A DNA stretch of 64,000 nt, from assembly GCA_938046585.1 (NCBI GenBank), contig CALIWR010000005.1, positions 434,001 to 498,000 on the forward strand, written 5' to 3'. This document shows positions 15,940 to 24,737 of this stretch, one piece after another. This DNA comes from an uncultured Propionibacteriaceae bacterium (lineage in GTDB: Bacteria; Actinomycetota; Actinomycetes; Propionibacteriales; Propionibacteriaceae). Below the pieces are notes generated by a model that searched no databases, was not told the DNA's origin, and saw only the letters and a program-made list of their open reading frames with translations. The position numbers and the translations under genes were made by a program. The first letter of the stretch is position 1, and every line of letters begins with the position of its first letter.

Positions 15940-17805
15940 TCACTTCAGCACGCCCGCCTGCTCCAGCACCTGGACACCCTGGGTGCCGTAGCGGGTCTGG
16001 ATGACGGTCCGGAACTGGCTGTTCAGCTCGGCGACTCCCGGCGAGGCCAGGAGCTCGTTACTGGCCAGGGTCTTGGACGGCGTCTCCGTCGGCGTCCACG
16101 GGCCGGCTGGCACCGGGACGTGGCGGCCGTTCTCGTCGAGCTTGGCCCACGACTCGTAGGTCTTGGTCTCCTTCGGCAGCGGCAGGCCCTGGCAGGTGTT
16201 GGTGTTCTTGGGCATCGTGCCGTTGAGGAAGAAGTTGATCACGGGCCGGTCGAGGCACTCCGTGCCGTACGGGAAGTGGCCGTGCGAACCTTCGTTGTCG
16301 ATGAAGATGGCGCTGGTCCGCGGCAGCTTCACGGCCGTGGCGTAGCCGGTCTCGTAGGCGGTCTGGGAGTCCAGCTCGCCCTGGACCACGACGGTCTTGG
16401 CCTGGTGCGGGTTGCGGGCGGGGTTCAGCTGGTTGGTCTGCCAGAAGGCGCACACCGGAACGTCCACCAGGCCCCACGAGGCGCTCAGCCGGGCCTGCGG
16501 CTTGGTCTTAGAGACCCAGTCCTGCCAGTACCGCTCGCCCTGGACCCACTGGCCGTCACCGCAGCGGATCATGTCGAAAGGATCCTTCAGGGTGCGGGTG
16601 ACCTTCGCCGGCTGGGCCGCGTTCGCGGCCGCCGCCTGCATCAGCTGCTCCGCGGTCGTCTGCCCCTGGGAGGCGGCAGCCCGAGCCTGCTGGTCCTCCG
16701 CCGTGGTCGCCATGGTGTTCAGGATGTGCTGGGCCACCCGAGCCGGGTCTGCCTTCGTCTTCTGGAGCACGGCCGCGGTCTGGCTCTCACCGAATTCGAT
16801 GATCGCCTTGACCACGTCAGCGCCGGCCGGGTAAGCCTTGTTGTTCGGAAAAGCGACATAGCCTCCGCCCAGCAGCCAGACCAGCATCACGGTGTTCGGG
16901 TCCAGCTTGTCGGTGGCGGCGTAGTAGCGCTTCCGGATCGCGTTCGGGTCCTGCCCCAGCTTGTAGGTGGCGTCCTGGCGGGCGATCCAGTTCATCATGT
17001 GCATATCGAACTGGCGGTCACGGGCGATCGGCTGCAGGTCCCAGGTCCGCTGCAGGGTGGCCTCGGTGACATCGGTCGCGGAGTCCAGCAGCATCGGGCC
17101 GGCGTTGGCGGCGAACGTGTTGCCGTACGCAGCCCCCAGCCAGGTGCCGTACGAGTAGCCCACGTACGAGAGCTTCTTCTGGCCCAGCAGGTGCCGGATG
17201 AAGTCCATGTCGTAGGTGGTCTGCTCGGTGGTGATGGTGCGCACGTCCTCATGCTGGGCGCACTGCTGGCCGACCGCCTTCAGCTCGGCGTACGGGTCAG
17301 TGCTGTTGCGGTCGAACGTGTAGGTGCAGGAGGCCTTGCTGCTCTGCCCCACGCCGCGAGGATCCATCCCCACGAAGTTGTAGTAGGGCCGCAGGTCCGG
17401 CAGGTTCTGGTTCAGATTCGGTCCCCAGGGCAGCCCGGGTCCGCCCGGACCGCCGGGGTTGCCGAGGATGACGCCCTTAGACCGGGGATTGGTCGCGTCG
17501 ATGTTGTGCACGTGCGAGATCCGGATGGTCCAGGTCTTGCCGTTGCCGGGGTTGTGCCAGTCCCGCGGCACGGTCACGTTGGCGCATCGGATGTTGGCCT
17601 GCTTCGCCCACCGGTCGTTCAGGCTGGCGGAGCCGAAGTCGCACTCTTCCCACTTGAGCTGCTGTTTGGCCAGGGCACCGGCCAGGGCAGCCACGTCCGG
17701 GGTGGCCGCGGCGGCCTGGGCCGCGGGAACGCCAACCACGGCGGTCCCTAGGCCCAGACTTACGGCGGAGGCGGCGACCAGCGCCGCCTTCGGGAATCGG
17801 GTCAT
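15940..17805 (-). CDS. Secreted tripeptidyl aminopeptidase-like alpha/beta hydrolase
   Basis: A secreted serine hydrolase of 621 residues of the Streptomyces Tap/SlpD family. The signal peptide (MTRFPKAALVAASAVSLGLG then PAAQAAAA) is clear. The hydrolase domain has the oxyanion-region GNPGGPGGPG, the nucleophile elbow YVGYSYGTWLG and, in the C-terminal TAP-like domain, the Asp region VVVQGELDSQTAYE and His in NEGSHGHFPYGTECL. These enzymes remove N-terminal tripeptides from exported proteins or peptides and so aid extracellular peptide use. AGGAC lies eight bases before the ATG. The 5' leader contains two consecutive stem-loops (see 17833-17875). Confidence 0.92.
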   Translation of the reverse strand: MTRFPKAALVAASAVSLGLGTAVVGVPAAQAAAATPDVAALAGALAKQQLKWEECDFGSASLNDRWAKQANIRCANVTVPRDWHNPGNGKTWTIRISHVHNIDATNPRSKGVILGNPGGPGGPGLPWGPNLNQNLPDLRPYYNFVGMDPRGVGQSSKASCTYTFDRNSTDPYAELKAVGQQCAQHEDVRTITTEQTTYDMDFIRHLLGQKKLSYVGYSYGTWLGAAYGNTFAANAGPMLLDSATDVTEATLQRTWDLQPIARDRQFDMHMMNWIARQDATYKLGQDPNAIRKRYYAATDKLDPNTVMLVWLLGGGYVAFPNNKAYPAGADVVKAIIEFGESQTAAVLQKTKADPARVAQHILNTMATTAEDQQARAAASQGQTTAEQLMQAAAANAAQPAKVTRTLKDPFDMIRCGDGQWVQGERYWQDWVSKTKPQARLSASWGLVDVPVCAFWQTNQLNPARNPHQAKTVVVQGELDSQTAYETGYATAVKLPRTSAIFIDNEGSHGHFPYGTECLDRPVINFFLNGTMPKNTNTCQGLPLPKETKTYESWAKLDENGRHVPVPAGPWTPTETPSKTLASNELLASPGVAELNSQFRTVIQTRYGTQGVQVLEQAGVLK

Positions 17806-18112
17806 GTGTCACGTCCTGTCAGGAGGTCCGTTCCGGTACGAGGTCGTACCGGCTGGGGTGGGATGAACCACCCCAAGGAGCATCTAAACACTAGTCGGCC
17901 TTGCCGTCACGGGCCGGGTCCAGATTTTGTGGGTCGTGGTTCATCGAAGGTCGATACAGAGGCTCTCTTCAGGCGTTCGCTTCCCCCTCTGGAGGGATGC
18001 TCAACTGGTGTCAACCCAGTTGTCGGATCCGGGCTTGGATCGGGCATCGATGAAAGCGTCTGGCCTTGTAGGCTCGCGATTCAGCAGTCGGCCTCGGCTC
18101 TGGGAGGAAGCG
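17806..18112. other. Gene-free divergent intergenic region (tap / ogt)
   Basis: About 307 bases between two divergently transcribed genes. It holds the tap leader with two stem-loops near its left end and the ogt ribosome-binding site (GGGAGGA, 18102-18108) at its right end. Promoters for both genes must lie here, but I see no convincing -35/-10 pair. No coding frame in it looks real. Confidence 0.6.
17833..17875 (-). promoter_or_regulatory. Tandem stem-loops in the tap 5' leader
   Basis: Two adjacent inverted repeats: CCGGTACGA/TCGTACCGG (17833-17841 and 17844-17852, a nearly perfect 20-bp palindrome), then TGGGGTGG/CCACCCCA (17854-17861 and 17868-17875). They start 28 bases upstream of the tap start codon. 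The first could also be a DNA operator because it is nearly symmetric with a 2-base centre. The function is inferred only. Confidence 0.45.
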
Positions 18113-18610
18113 ATGAGACACCGCATCATGAGGACTCCGATCGGCCCGCTGACGCTGGTGGTCGATGCCGAGGCGTTGGTGGCGGTGATCACGGATGGGC
18201 AGCGACACGCCCCCGGCCCACAAGCTTGGGGAAGTGCGGATCCTACCGCGGCGAGCGAGGCCGTCGACCAGCTGACGCAGTACTTTGCTGGGCTGCGGAC
18301 CAGCTTCGCTCTGCCATTGGCTGCGGCTGGCAGCGACTTCCAGCAGCGGGTCTGGGCCGTGATCGCCCAGATCCCTTTCGGGCAGACCCGGACCTACGGC
18401 CAGCTCGCTGACCTGCTCGGAGCGCCGGGCGCAGCCCGGGCGGTCGGGGCCGCCACTGGGCGTAACCCGTTGTCGATTGTGGTGCCCTGCCACCGGGTGG
18501 TTGGGGCCTCAGGATCCCTGACCGGATACGCCGGGGGCCTGGACCGCAAGCGGTGGCTGCTCCAGCATGAACAGGCGGTGCTGCGCGACCACGCCCCCGA
18601 GTCTTGCTGA
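18113..18610 (+). CDS. ogt: Methylated-DNA--[protein]-cysteine S-methyltransferase
   Basis: A suicide DNA repair protein of 165 residues that moves the alkyl group from O6-alkylguanine to its own cysteine. The active site is visible as SIVVPCHRVVGASGSLTGYAGG, preceded by the helix-turn-helix region FQQRVWAVIAQIPFGQTRTYGQLADLLG with the Arg finger. The N-terminal domain (MRTPIGPLTLVVDAEAL) is the short Ogt/Ada-C type. ATG 18113 has an excellent ribosome-binding site (GGGAGGA) and is preferred over in-frame upstream starts. The gene is divergent from tap and 58 bases upstream of the broken ltrA. Confidence 0.95.
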   Translation: MRHRIMRTPIGPLTLVVDAEALVAVITDGQRHAPGPQAWGSADPTAASEAVDQLTQYFAGLRTSFALPLAAAGSDFQQRVWAVIAQIPFGQTRTYGQLADLLGAPGAARAVGAATGRNPLSIVVPCHRVVGASGSLTGYAGGLDRKRWLLQHEQAVLRDHAPESC

Positions 18611-18668
18611 TCAGCCGTCGGGGAATGCGCGATACTGCGGCAGAACTCACCGAATCTGGAGAGAAAGA

Positions 18669-19847
18669 GTGAACGACCACGACACCCCTCAGCCCCGTGG
18701 CAGCGCAGCAGTGATCCCGCACCGTGCCGTGGACCCGGTGATGCTGTTCTTCGACCTGGTCTTGTCTTCCTGATCACCGAGCTGAACGACGTGCTGCGAG
18801 CCGGGCCGGGGTGGCGCGGTGTCGTCCACTGCGCGGTGCTGCTGGCCCTCATCTACTGGCAGTGGGTTCTGGTGACGGTGCAGTCCAGCATTCGCGACGC
18901 CTCTACATCCCGCCACCGCTTCACCATCATGCTGCTGATGCTGATCGCCCTGATCACCGCTGTGGCTCTGCCCCACGCTTTCGGGGAACGGGCGATGCTC
19001 TTTGCCCTGACCTGCTGGACCTCCCGCCTGGCCATTGCTTTCTTGCTGGCGCGTTTCGAGAAAAGCAACGGATTCCGTATGAACCTCACCTCCAGCCTCA
19101 TCCAGGGCCCACTCCTCTTTGGGTGGGGCTCTGCTGGGAGGCACCGGGCAATTGGCGCTCTGGGCGCTGGCGGCCTTGACAGAGATCAGCGCGCCCTTCA
19201 TCAACGGTCGCGCTATGAGCGCCCAGCGCTACGACGTCGGCAATGTGGTCGAACGATTCGGCCTGCTGATCATCGTGGCCTTAGGAGAGACGATCGTGTC
19301 CATCGCGATGCCCCAGGCTGAGATCGAGCACCTGTCCTGGGTGGGTCTGGGTGGGCTGGTCGCCGCCTTCATCCTCGTGGGCGGATTGTGGTGGGCCTAT
19401 TTCCACCACAGTCTGGCGCTCATGGAGCACTACATCAGCCGGGCCCGGATCCCTTTCCTCGCGGTACGCAGCCTCTTGGCCTACGGACACCTGGCCTTGA
19501 CCGCCGGACTGATCTGCTTGGCGGCCGGGCTTCATCATGTGATGGCGGAGCCGCACCACCACGTTTCGATAGGGTCCGCCGCCCTGCTGTGCGGAGGTGT
19601 CGTCGCCTTCCTCGCCATGTTCGCTGTCGTACGGCTGCGTAACGCCCGCCGGGTCTACCGCTCCCGGGTCGTGGCTGGGCTGCTGTGTCTGGCGCTGATC
19701 CCGGTGGGAATCCACATCAGCGGCCTGCTTCTGGTCAGCCTCCTCGCCGCCATCACCGTAGCCGAATGTGCCTGGGAGACCCTCGCCCCGCGCAGCGCGG
19801 GCGTACCTGAGCACGAGGAACTCGCGCAGCTAGCACAGACCCGGTGA
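18669..19847 (+). pseudogene. ltrA: Low-temperature-requirement A (LtrA) family membrane protein, frameshifted twice
   Basis: Three frame segments together encode one LtrA-like protein of about 392 residues. From GTG 18669 (with GGAGA upstream) the first segment reads to VMLFFDLVL and then hits TGA at 18771. One base is missing at about 18763/18764: restoring a C would give the canonical FFDLVFVFLITEL. The second frame continues (LALIYWQWVLVTVQ) to about 19127, where one extra G in the run 19125-19128 shifts it back. The third segment (LLGGTGQLALWALAALTEI ... ERFGLLIIVALGETI) is in the original frame and ends at 19847. The net shift is zero. The protein would have about nine to eleven membrane segments. 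It is either a recent pseudogene or a pair of sequencing errors; both sites are short repeats or homopolymers. Confidence 0.85.
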
Positions 19848-19865
19848 CCCCGGCCAGGAAGCATC

Positions 19866-19898
19866 CGTCAGGGTTTCGATCATGGCGAAACCCTGACG
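19866..19898. terminator. Bidirectional hairpin terminator
   Basis: A perfect 13-bp inverted repeat CGTCAGGGTTTCG (19866-19878) and CGAAACCCTGACG (19886-19898) with a 7-base loop, between the convergent ltrA and DUF1304 genes. Confidence 0.85.
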
Positions 19899-19934
19899 CG
19901 AACCCACCGCTCCACGGCAGGCACAACCCGCCCG

Positions 19935-20327
19935 CTATGTCGCCGTACCGGCCGCCAGCATCACGATCGCGAGCAGTGGAAACAGTCCCTGCTTACAGGC
20001 GGTAGAGCGCTTATCAGGAGAGCTGAGGAACAACACTACGGCGGCGGCCAGCATGACGCCGGTCCCGACCAGCATTAATGTCCGACCGACGAGGGGCTGC
20101 CCCATCAATGACATGGCGATGCCAATCAAGGTGACATTAGCCAGGAACAGATTATAGAATCCCTGATTAAAGGCTAATTCCCTGGTTTTTGAGGCCGTCT
20201 CGGGTGTTAATCCAAAGATTTTAGCGGCCAGCGGCCCTGTCCAAACTATCGATTCTAGATAGAAGATGAAGATGTGCAAGCCAGCGCTCACGCCAGCCGC
20301 ACCGAATCCGATGATATCTATAGACAT
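19935..20327 (-). CDS. DUF1304 family membrane protein
   Basis: A 130-residue protein with four hydrophobic segments: IIGFGAAGVSAGLHIFIFYLE, the conserved TRELAFNQGFYNLFLANVTL, TLMLVGTGVMLAAAVVLFL and LFPLLAIVMLAAGTA. The RELAFNQGFYN block marks DUF1304, a family of unknown function. AGGGGG lies upstream of the ATG. The 5' half of the gene and its upstream region are visibly richer in A and T than neighbours (for example AATCCAAAGATTTTAGC on the plus strand), and it lies just beyond the 3' end of a tRNA gene, both of which suggest horizontal acquisition. Confidence 0.88.
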   Translation of the reverse strand: MSIDIIGFGAAGVSAGLHIFIFYLESIVWTGPLAAKIFGLTPETASKTRELAFNQGFYNLFLANVTLIGIAMSLMGQPLVGRTLMLVGTGVMLAAAVVLFLSSPDKRSTACKQGLFPLLAIVMLAAGTAT

Positions 20328-20480
20328 GATATCCCCCTCTCGCGATTATTATTCGAGGCTAATACCAATATGAGTAGAAAAGTCACATACTTCTACGGTT
20401 TTTCGGCAAAATTGCCAAATCTTAATTCTTGCTTGCTTGAAGGAGCTGCCTGGATGCGCTCCCGGAGAAGAACCCTCCAG
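20328..20480. other. AT-rich gene-free patch beside tRNA-Pro
   Basis: About 150 bases with long A/T-rich runs (for example GATTATTATTCGAGGC and TACGGTTTTTCGGC), in sharp contrast to the surrounding GC-rich sequence. It contains the DUF1304 promoter region and a small hairpin GGCAA/TTGCC at about 20405-20416. I see no gene, no clear direct repeat of the tRNA 3' end, and no integrase. Confidence 0.6.
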
Positions 20481-20554
20481 TCGGGCTGACAGGATTTGAA
20501 CCTGCGACCCCCTGACCCCCAGTCAGGTGCGCTACCAAGCTGCGCTACAGCCCG
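20481..20554 (-). tRNA. tRNA-Pro (anticodon GGG)
   Basis: On the minus strand the acceptor stem CGGGCTG pairs with CAGCCCG. The D-arm (GCGCAGCTTGGTAGCGC), an anticodon arm CCTGA-CTGGGGG-TCAGG with GGG at positions 34-36, and a T-arm with GGTTCAAATCC are all present. The discriminator is A and the CCA end is not encoded. Length is 74 bases. Confidence 0.97.
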
Positions 20555-20659
20555 TTATGCAGTTGTGGCCGTACCCTCGGTAGCCCCGGGAGCCGGAGGC
20601 TTACTCTACTACGACCTGGGCGGGGCGGCTCAAGCTGGTTGTCGGTCTATCCTCGCAGC

Positions 20660-21472
20660 GTGCGAGGCATGAGCGTGGCCGTGATGGCGTTGGCGCTGGC
20701 GGCCTGTGGCCAGGCTCCAGCCCCGCCACCGACACCGGCGAACACCCCCGCCTCGAGGGTGGTCACCAGTTCGACGCCGACAGTGGCGCCCACCGCGTGG
20801 CAGCAGCTGGCGGCGGGGGTTGAGGTACGCGATCTGGAGGTCCCCGTAGCGGGGCACACGGTGAGCGGCACGGTCATTCGGCTGGACCCGACGCAGATCC
20901 GGCTACGGGTCTCCTACACCCCGGGCGCCGTCCAGTTCCTCGATCGCTGGGCCGATGCCGCACCGTCCGCGCTCGTGACCTTCAACGGCGGCTACTTCAC
21001 GCCCCAGGCGGTGGCGATGGGGGCCGTGGTCGTCGAAGGGCAAGCCAGCGGCCGTTCCCTCCAAGGGTACGGCGGCATGCTGGCCGCGACCGGTTCCGGG
21101 CAGATCACGGTCCGCTCGTTGCGGGCCCAGCCGTACCGCTCCCAGGAACGCCTCACAGCCGCTGTCCAGTGCTACCCCATGCTGGTCGTTGGGGGCGCCG
21201 CCCCCAACCTGAATGGGGTCAACAGTGAACGTGCCCGGCGGACCGTGGTCGCCACCAACGCCACCGGGCAGCTGCTGGTGATCGCGATCACCGACCCGAT
21301 CTCCTTGGCCGAGACCAGCGCCTGGCTGCTCGCCGGTGATCTGCAGATCAGCCAGGCACTCAACCTTGACGGTGGCAGTTCGACCGGGATCGCGCTACGG
21401 ACCCCGCGCCTGCGTCGGACCATACCGGCGCTCAGTCCCCTACCGTTGGTGGTTCAGGTTCTGCCCCGCTGA
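20660..21472 (+). CDS. Phosphodiester glycosidase (NAGPA/DUF2233) family lipoprotein
   Basis: A protein of about 270 residues with a short lipoprotein signal (MSVAVMALALAACG, lipobox ALAAC), so it should be anchored on the outer face of the membrane. The domain shows the family motifs VTFNGGYFTPQAVAMG, YGGMLAATGSGQI, VAT-NATGQLLVIAIT and the C-terminal ALNLDGGSSTGIALR. Relatives of mammalian uncovering enzyme cleave sugar-phosphodiester bonds, and bacterial members act on cell-wall or exopolysaccharide substrates. GTG 20660 gives an Arg in the n-region; ATG 20669 is the alternative. It is transcribed away from tRNA-Pro and is convergent with der. Confidence 0.82.
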   Translation: MRGMSVAVMALALAACGQAPAPPPTPANTPASRVVTSSTPTVAPTAWQQLAAGVEVRDLEVPVAGHTVSGTVIRLDPTQIRLRVSYTPGAVQFLDRWADAAPSALVTFNGGYFTPQAVAMGAVVVEGQASGRSLQGYGGMLAATGSGQITVRSLRAQPYRSQERLTAAVQCYPMLVVGGAAPNLNGVNSERARRTVVATNATGQLLVIAITDPISLAETSAWLLAGDLQISQALNLDGGSSTGIALRTPRLRRTIPALSPLPLVVQVLPR

Positions 21473-21513
21473 CCACGGGCCTAGCCAGGGCAGCTGCCGA
21501 AGAACCGTACGCC

Positions 21514-22839
21514 TCAGCGGGCGCGTCGCTGCCGGGCCCGGACCTCGACATGCACTGGGCTGCCCCGGAAACCGAAATCTTCCCGTAGACGCCGCTCGAT
21601 GAACCGCAGGTACGGGGCTTCCAGGTGTCCGGATGTGAACAATGCGAAAGTCGGCGGGCAGGCATGGGCCTGGGTCCCGAACAGGATCCGAGGTTGTTTA
21701 CCGCCCCGCACCGGATGCGGATGGGCGGCGACGACGCGTCCCAGAAAAGCATTCAACCGGCCGGTCGAAACCCGGGTCTGCCAACCGGCCAACGCCTCCT
21801 GGATCCCCCGGGCAAGCTTGTTCACGTTACGGCCGGTGAGCGCGGAAATATTCACCGTCGGCGCCCAGGCCACATGGCCAAGGTCACGTTCCAGTTCACG
21901 TTCCAGGTAGCGGCGGCGTTCGTCGTCGGTGAGATCCCACTTGTTGTACGCGATCACCATGGCCCGCCCAGCCTGTTCGACGAGGTCCAGGATCCGCAGG
22001 TCCTGCTCGGTGATCGGCTGCGAAGCGTCAATCACCACCACGCAGACCTCCGCCCGTTCGATCGCGGACTGGGTCCGTAGGAAGGCATAGTATTCGTGGC
22101 CGCTGGCCTCTTTAACCCGGCGCCGGATCCCGGCCGTATCGACAAACTGGTACGTCGTCTCCTCGATCTGGACCAATTCGTCGACCGGGTCCACGGTGGT
22201 CCCGGCCACGTCGTGGACCACCGACCGCTCGGCCCCGGCAAGTCGATTCAGCAGCGACGACTTGCCGGCATTGGGCCGCCCCACGATCGCGATCCGTCGC
22301 GGGCCGGTCGACTCCTGGATGGTCTGCCAGGAAGGCTGCGGCAACACCGCCAGGACCGCGTCCAGCAAGTCACCCGAGCCGCGGCCGTGCAGGGCCGAGA
22401 CCGGGTGCGGCTCCCCCAGACCGAGATTCCACATCGACGCCGCCTCGGCCTCGGTACGGGCGTCGTCGACCTTGTTGGCTGCCAACACCACTGGTTTGCG
22501 GCTGCGCCGCAAGACCTCCACCACGGCCTCGTCCTCGTCGGTGGTGCCGACCGTGGCATCAACCACGAACAGCACCGCATCCGCGGCGCCGATCGCGATC
22601 TGCGCCTGCTCGGCGATCTGGGCGGCCAGCCCTTTCGCGTCGCAGCGCCAACCACCGGTGTCGACGACGACAAATTCCCGCCCGGACCATTCCGCGTCAT
22701 AACAGACCCGGTCCCGGGTCACCCCCGGCACATCCTGGACCACGGCCTCTCGCCGGCCCAGAATCCGGTTCACCAGGGTCGACTTGCCAACGTTCGGTCG
22801 TCCCACCACAGCCAGCACCGGCCGTACAGTCTCGGGCAT
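21514..22839 (-). CDS. der: Ribosome biogenesis GTPase Der (EngA)
   Basis: A 441-residue double GTPase needed for 50S subunit maturation. The first G domain has GRPNVGKSTLVNRI, DTGGW and NKVD; the second has GRPNAGKSSLLNRLAG, DTAGIRR and NKWD. A C-terminal KH-like domain ends in a basic tail (VEVRARQRRAR). It is the last gene of tyrA-cmk-der, 33 bases after cmk, in the order usual for actinobacteria. Confidence 0.97.
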   Translation of the reverse strand: MPETVRPVLAVVGRPNVGKSTLVNRILGRREAVVQDVPGVTRDRVCYDAEWSGREFVVVDTGGWRCDAKGLAAQIAEQAQIAIGAADAVLFVVDATVGTTDEDEAVVEVLRRSRKPVVLAANKVDDARTEAEAASMWNLGLGEPHPVSALHGRGSGDLLDAVLAVLPQPSWQTIQESTGPRRIAIVGRPNAGKSSLLNRLAGAERSVVHDVAGTTVDPVDELVQIEETTYQFVDTAGIRRRVKEASGHEYYAFLRTQSAIERAEVCVVVIDASQPITEQDLRILDLVEQAGRAMVIAYNKWDLTDDERRRYLERELERDLGHVAWAPTVNISALTGRNVNKLARGIQEALAGWQTRVSTGRLNAFLGRVVAAHPHPVRGGKQPRILFGTQAHACPPTFALFTSGHLEAPYLRFIERRLREDFGFRGSPVHVEVRARQRRAR

Positions 22840-22872
22840 CGGGCCTCCTTACCAGGGCTGACGGGCGACGAA

Positions 22873-23544
22873 TCAGTTTAGCGGCGTGGCCAGACCCGCG
22901 GCCCGAGCCAGGCCCAGCACCTGCTCCACCACCTGCTCCAGGCTGAGTTCGGTGGAGTCGATCAGATGAACCCCCGGGGCCGCCTCGGTGAAGTTGACCA
23001 GGATGGAATCGTCCTGGTCTCGACGCAAGGTCTGGTCGCGTAGCGCCGCCTCGTCGAGCACTCCCCCCAGTTCGGCGTTACGCCTGGCCATCCGCCGCTG
23101 CGGGTCGGCGACCAGCAGCACCCGGACGGCGGCATCTGGGGCGACCACGGTGGTGGTGTCGCGGCCCTCGATCACGAACCGGCCGCCGGTAATGATCTGC
23201 TGCTGGCGTCGTACCAGGTCGGCGCGACAGTCGGCATTGGTCGCCACCGCGCTCACCCAGGCCGAAACTTCGGGCGTGCGGATCCGGGCGGTGACATCGA
23301 CATCATCGACCAGCAGCCGCTGCGGGCCGGGATCGGTGGTCAGGTCCAGCCGTACCCGCCGGCAGATCCGGGCGATCGCGGCGGCGTCATCGCGGTCCAC
23401 CCCGGCCCGCAGGCAGGCCACAGCCACCCCGCGATACATGGCGCCGGTGTCCAGGTACTGGTATCCGAGCCGTTCGGCGACCAGCCGGGCCGTGGTCGAC
23501 TTCCCGGATCCGGACGGCCCATCCATCGCGACGATGCTGTTCAT
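22873..23544 (-). CDS. cmk: Cytidylate kinase
   Basis: Phosphorylates CMP and dCMP. The 223-residue protein has the P-loop MDGPSGSGKSTTARLVAERLG, GAMYRGVA for nucleotide binding and GRDTTTVVAPDA, all typical of Cmk. The start is set at ATG 23544 (MNSIVAMDG), the conserved N-terminus; a TTG four codons upstream opens the frame but is unlikely to be used. It lies between tyrA (22 bases) and der. Confidence 0.95.
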   Translation of the reverse strand: MNSIVAMDGPSGSGKSTTARLVAERLGYQYLDTGAMYRGVAVACLRAGVDRDDAAAIARICRRVRLDLTTDPGPQRLLVDDVDVTARIRTPEVSAWVSAVATNADCRADLVRRQQQIITGGRFVIEGRDTTTVVAPDAAVRVLLVADPQRRMARRNAELGGVLDEAALRDQTLRRDQDDSILVNFTEAAPGVHLIDSTELSLEQVVEQVLGLARAAGLATPLN

Positions 23545-23566
23545 GGGCCCATCCAACCAGCGCTAC

Positions 23567-24616
23567 TCAGGGCCGCAGCACCCAACCAGCCTCACGCATC
23601 GCCTGCTCCAGCTGCGCCGCCTGGTGTGGGGCCACCGAGACCGCCAGGAAACCCACCTCGCGGGCCTCGTCGTGCTCGATCGTGAGGTCTTCGACGTTTA
23701 CCCCCGCTGCGCCGATCTGGCTGAACAGCCGGGCCAGGGCCCCAGGGGTGTCGGGAATTTCGACCACCACCTGGGCGTACGCGGCTGGCGCTTGACCATG
23801 CTTGCCGGGCAGTGCCCGGGTCCCTTCCCGACCCTGAGCCAGCACCCGCCGGACCTGGTCAGGATCGTCCAGTACCCGCAGCAGTTCCCCCAGCTGCTGG
23901 TGCACCGCGGCCAGTTCAGGCCGCAACGCCGCGGCGTTGGCGGTCACGATCTGCCGCCACAGGTCCGGGTCTGAACCGGCGATCCGGGTCACGTCCCGGA
24001 TTCCCTGCCCGGCCAGACGCAGATGCTGCGCGGGCACGTGCAGCAGCCGGGCCGCGGTCAGGGTCGACATCAGCTGCGGCAGGTGCGAGACCTGGGCCAC
24101 GGCCACATCATGGGCATCCGGGTCCAAGGTGACGCAACGGGCCCCGCAGGTCAGCGCCAGCCGCTCCACCTGCGCCACGGCGTCCGGGCTGGTCTGTGGG
24201 TGCGGGCACAGCACCCAGGTCCGGTCCTGGAAAAGGTCACCGCGGGCGGTCAGCGGGCCGGCATGTTGGGAGCCGGCCATCGGATGTGATCCCAGGTAGC
24301 GGTGAAGGTCGGTCCCGGACTGCTGCAACTGACGCAGCACCGACCCCTTAACCGAGCCGACATCGGTGACCACGGCCTGGGGGTAGCGGCTCAGGGCCTC
24401 GGCGACCACCGCCGCGATCGCCGCCGGGGGCACCGCCACCACGCACAGCTGGACCCGGTCTGGGTCTGGCTGCGCCGTACTGCCGCCGCCCAGGCTGGCC
24501 GCCACCTGGGCGTGGGCCGGGACCTGGTCGCGCAGGTACACCTGATGCCCGGCCGTGGTCAGCGCGATCGCGATCGAGGCACCCACCAGACCGGTACCCA
24601 CCACGCATGCGTCCAT
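23567..24616 (-). CDS. tyrA: Prephenate dehydrogenase with C-terminal ACT domain
   Basis: Tyrosine biosynthesis: NAD-dependent oxidative decarboxylation of prephenate (or arogenate). The Rossmann motif VVGTGLVGASIAIAL is at the N-terminus. The substrate-binding His lies in YLGSHPMAGSQHAG, and the helical domain follows. An ACT domain (VEIPDTPGALARLFSQIG ... VNVEDLTIEH) occupies roughly the last 80 residues and usually mediates feedback by tyrosine. The length (349) is normal for ACT-fused TyrA. It is first in tyrA-cmk-der. Confidence 0.94.
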   Translation of the reverse strand: MDACVVGTGLVGASIAIALTTAGHQVYLRDQVPAHAQVAASLGGGSTAQPDPDRVQLCVVAVPPAAIAAVVAEALSRYPQAVVTDVGSVKGSVLRQLQQSGTDLHRYLGSHPMAGSQHAGPLTARGDLFQDRTWVLCPHPQTSPDAVAQVERLALTCGARCVTLDPDAHDVAVAQVSHLPQLMSTLTAARLLHVPAQHLRLAGQGIRDVTRIAGSDPDLWRQIVTANAAALRPELAAVHQQLGELLRVLDDPDQVRRVLAQGREGTRALPGKHGQAPAAYAQVVVEIPDTPGALARLFSQIGAAGVNVEDLTIEHDEAREVGFLAVSVAPHQAAQLEQAMREAGWVLRP

Positions 24617-24737
24617 CTCAGCCTCTCGTCGCCCGCGACAGCGTACTGGTGAGGCACTGGTAGGTTCCGGCCGTCCAGATCCACGACCCGGACGGATGCA
24701 CCGATTGACCCTGCGCCGGCGCGGTTAATGTGAAGCC

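Noticed and set aside
16120..17751. Long open frame (543 codons) on the plus strand
   Set aside because: It lies entirely antisense to the Tap-type peptidase gene, whose signal peptide and catalytic motifs are clear; the antisense translation is rich in Arg, Gly and Val without domain motifs. It is a GC-rich shadow.
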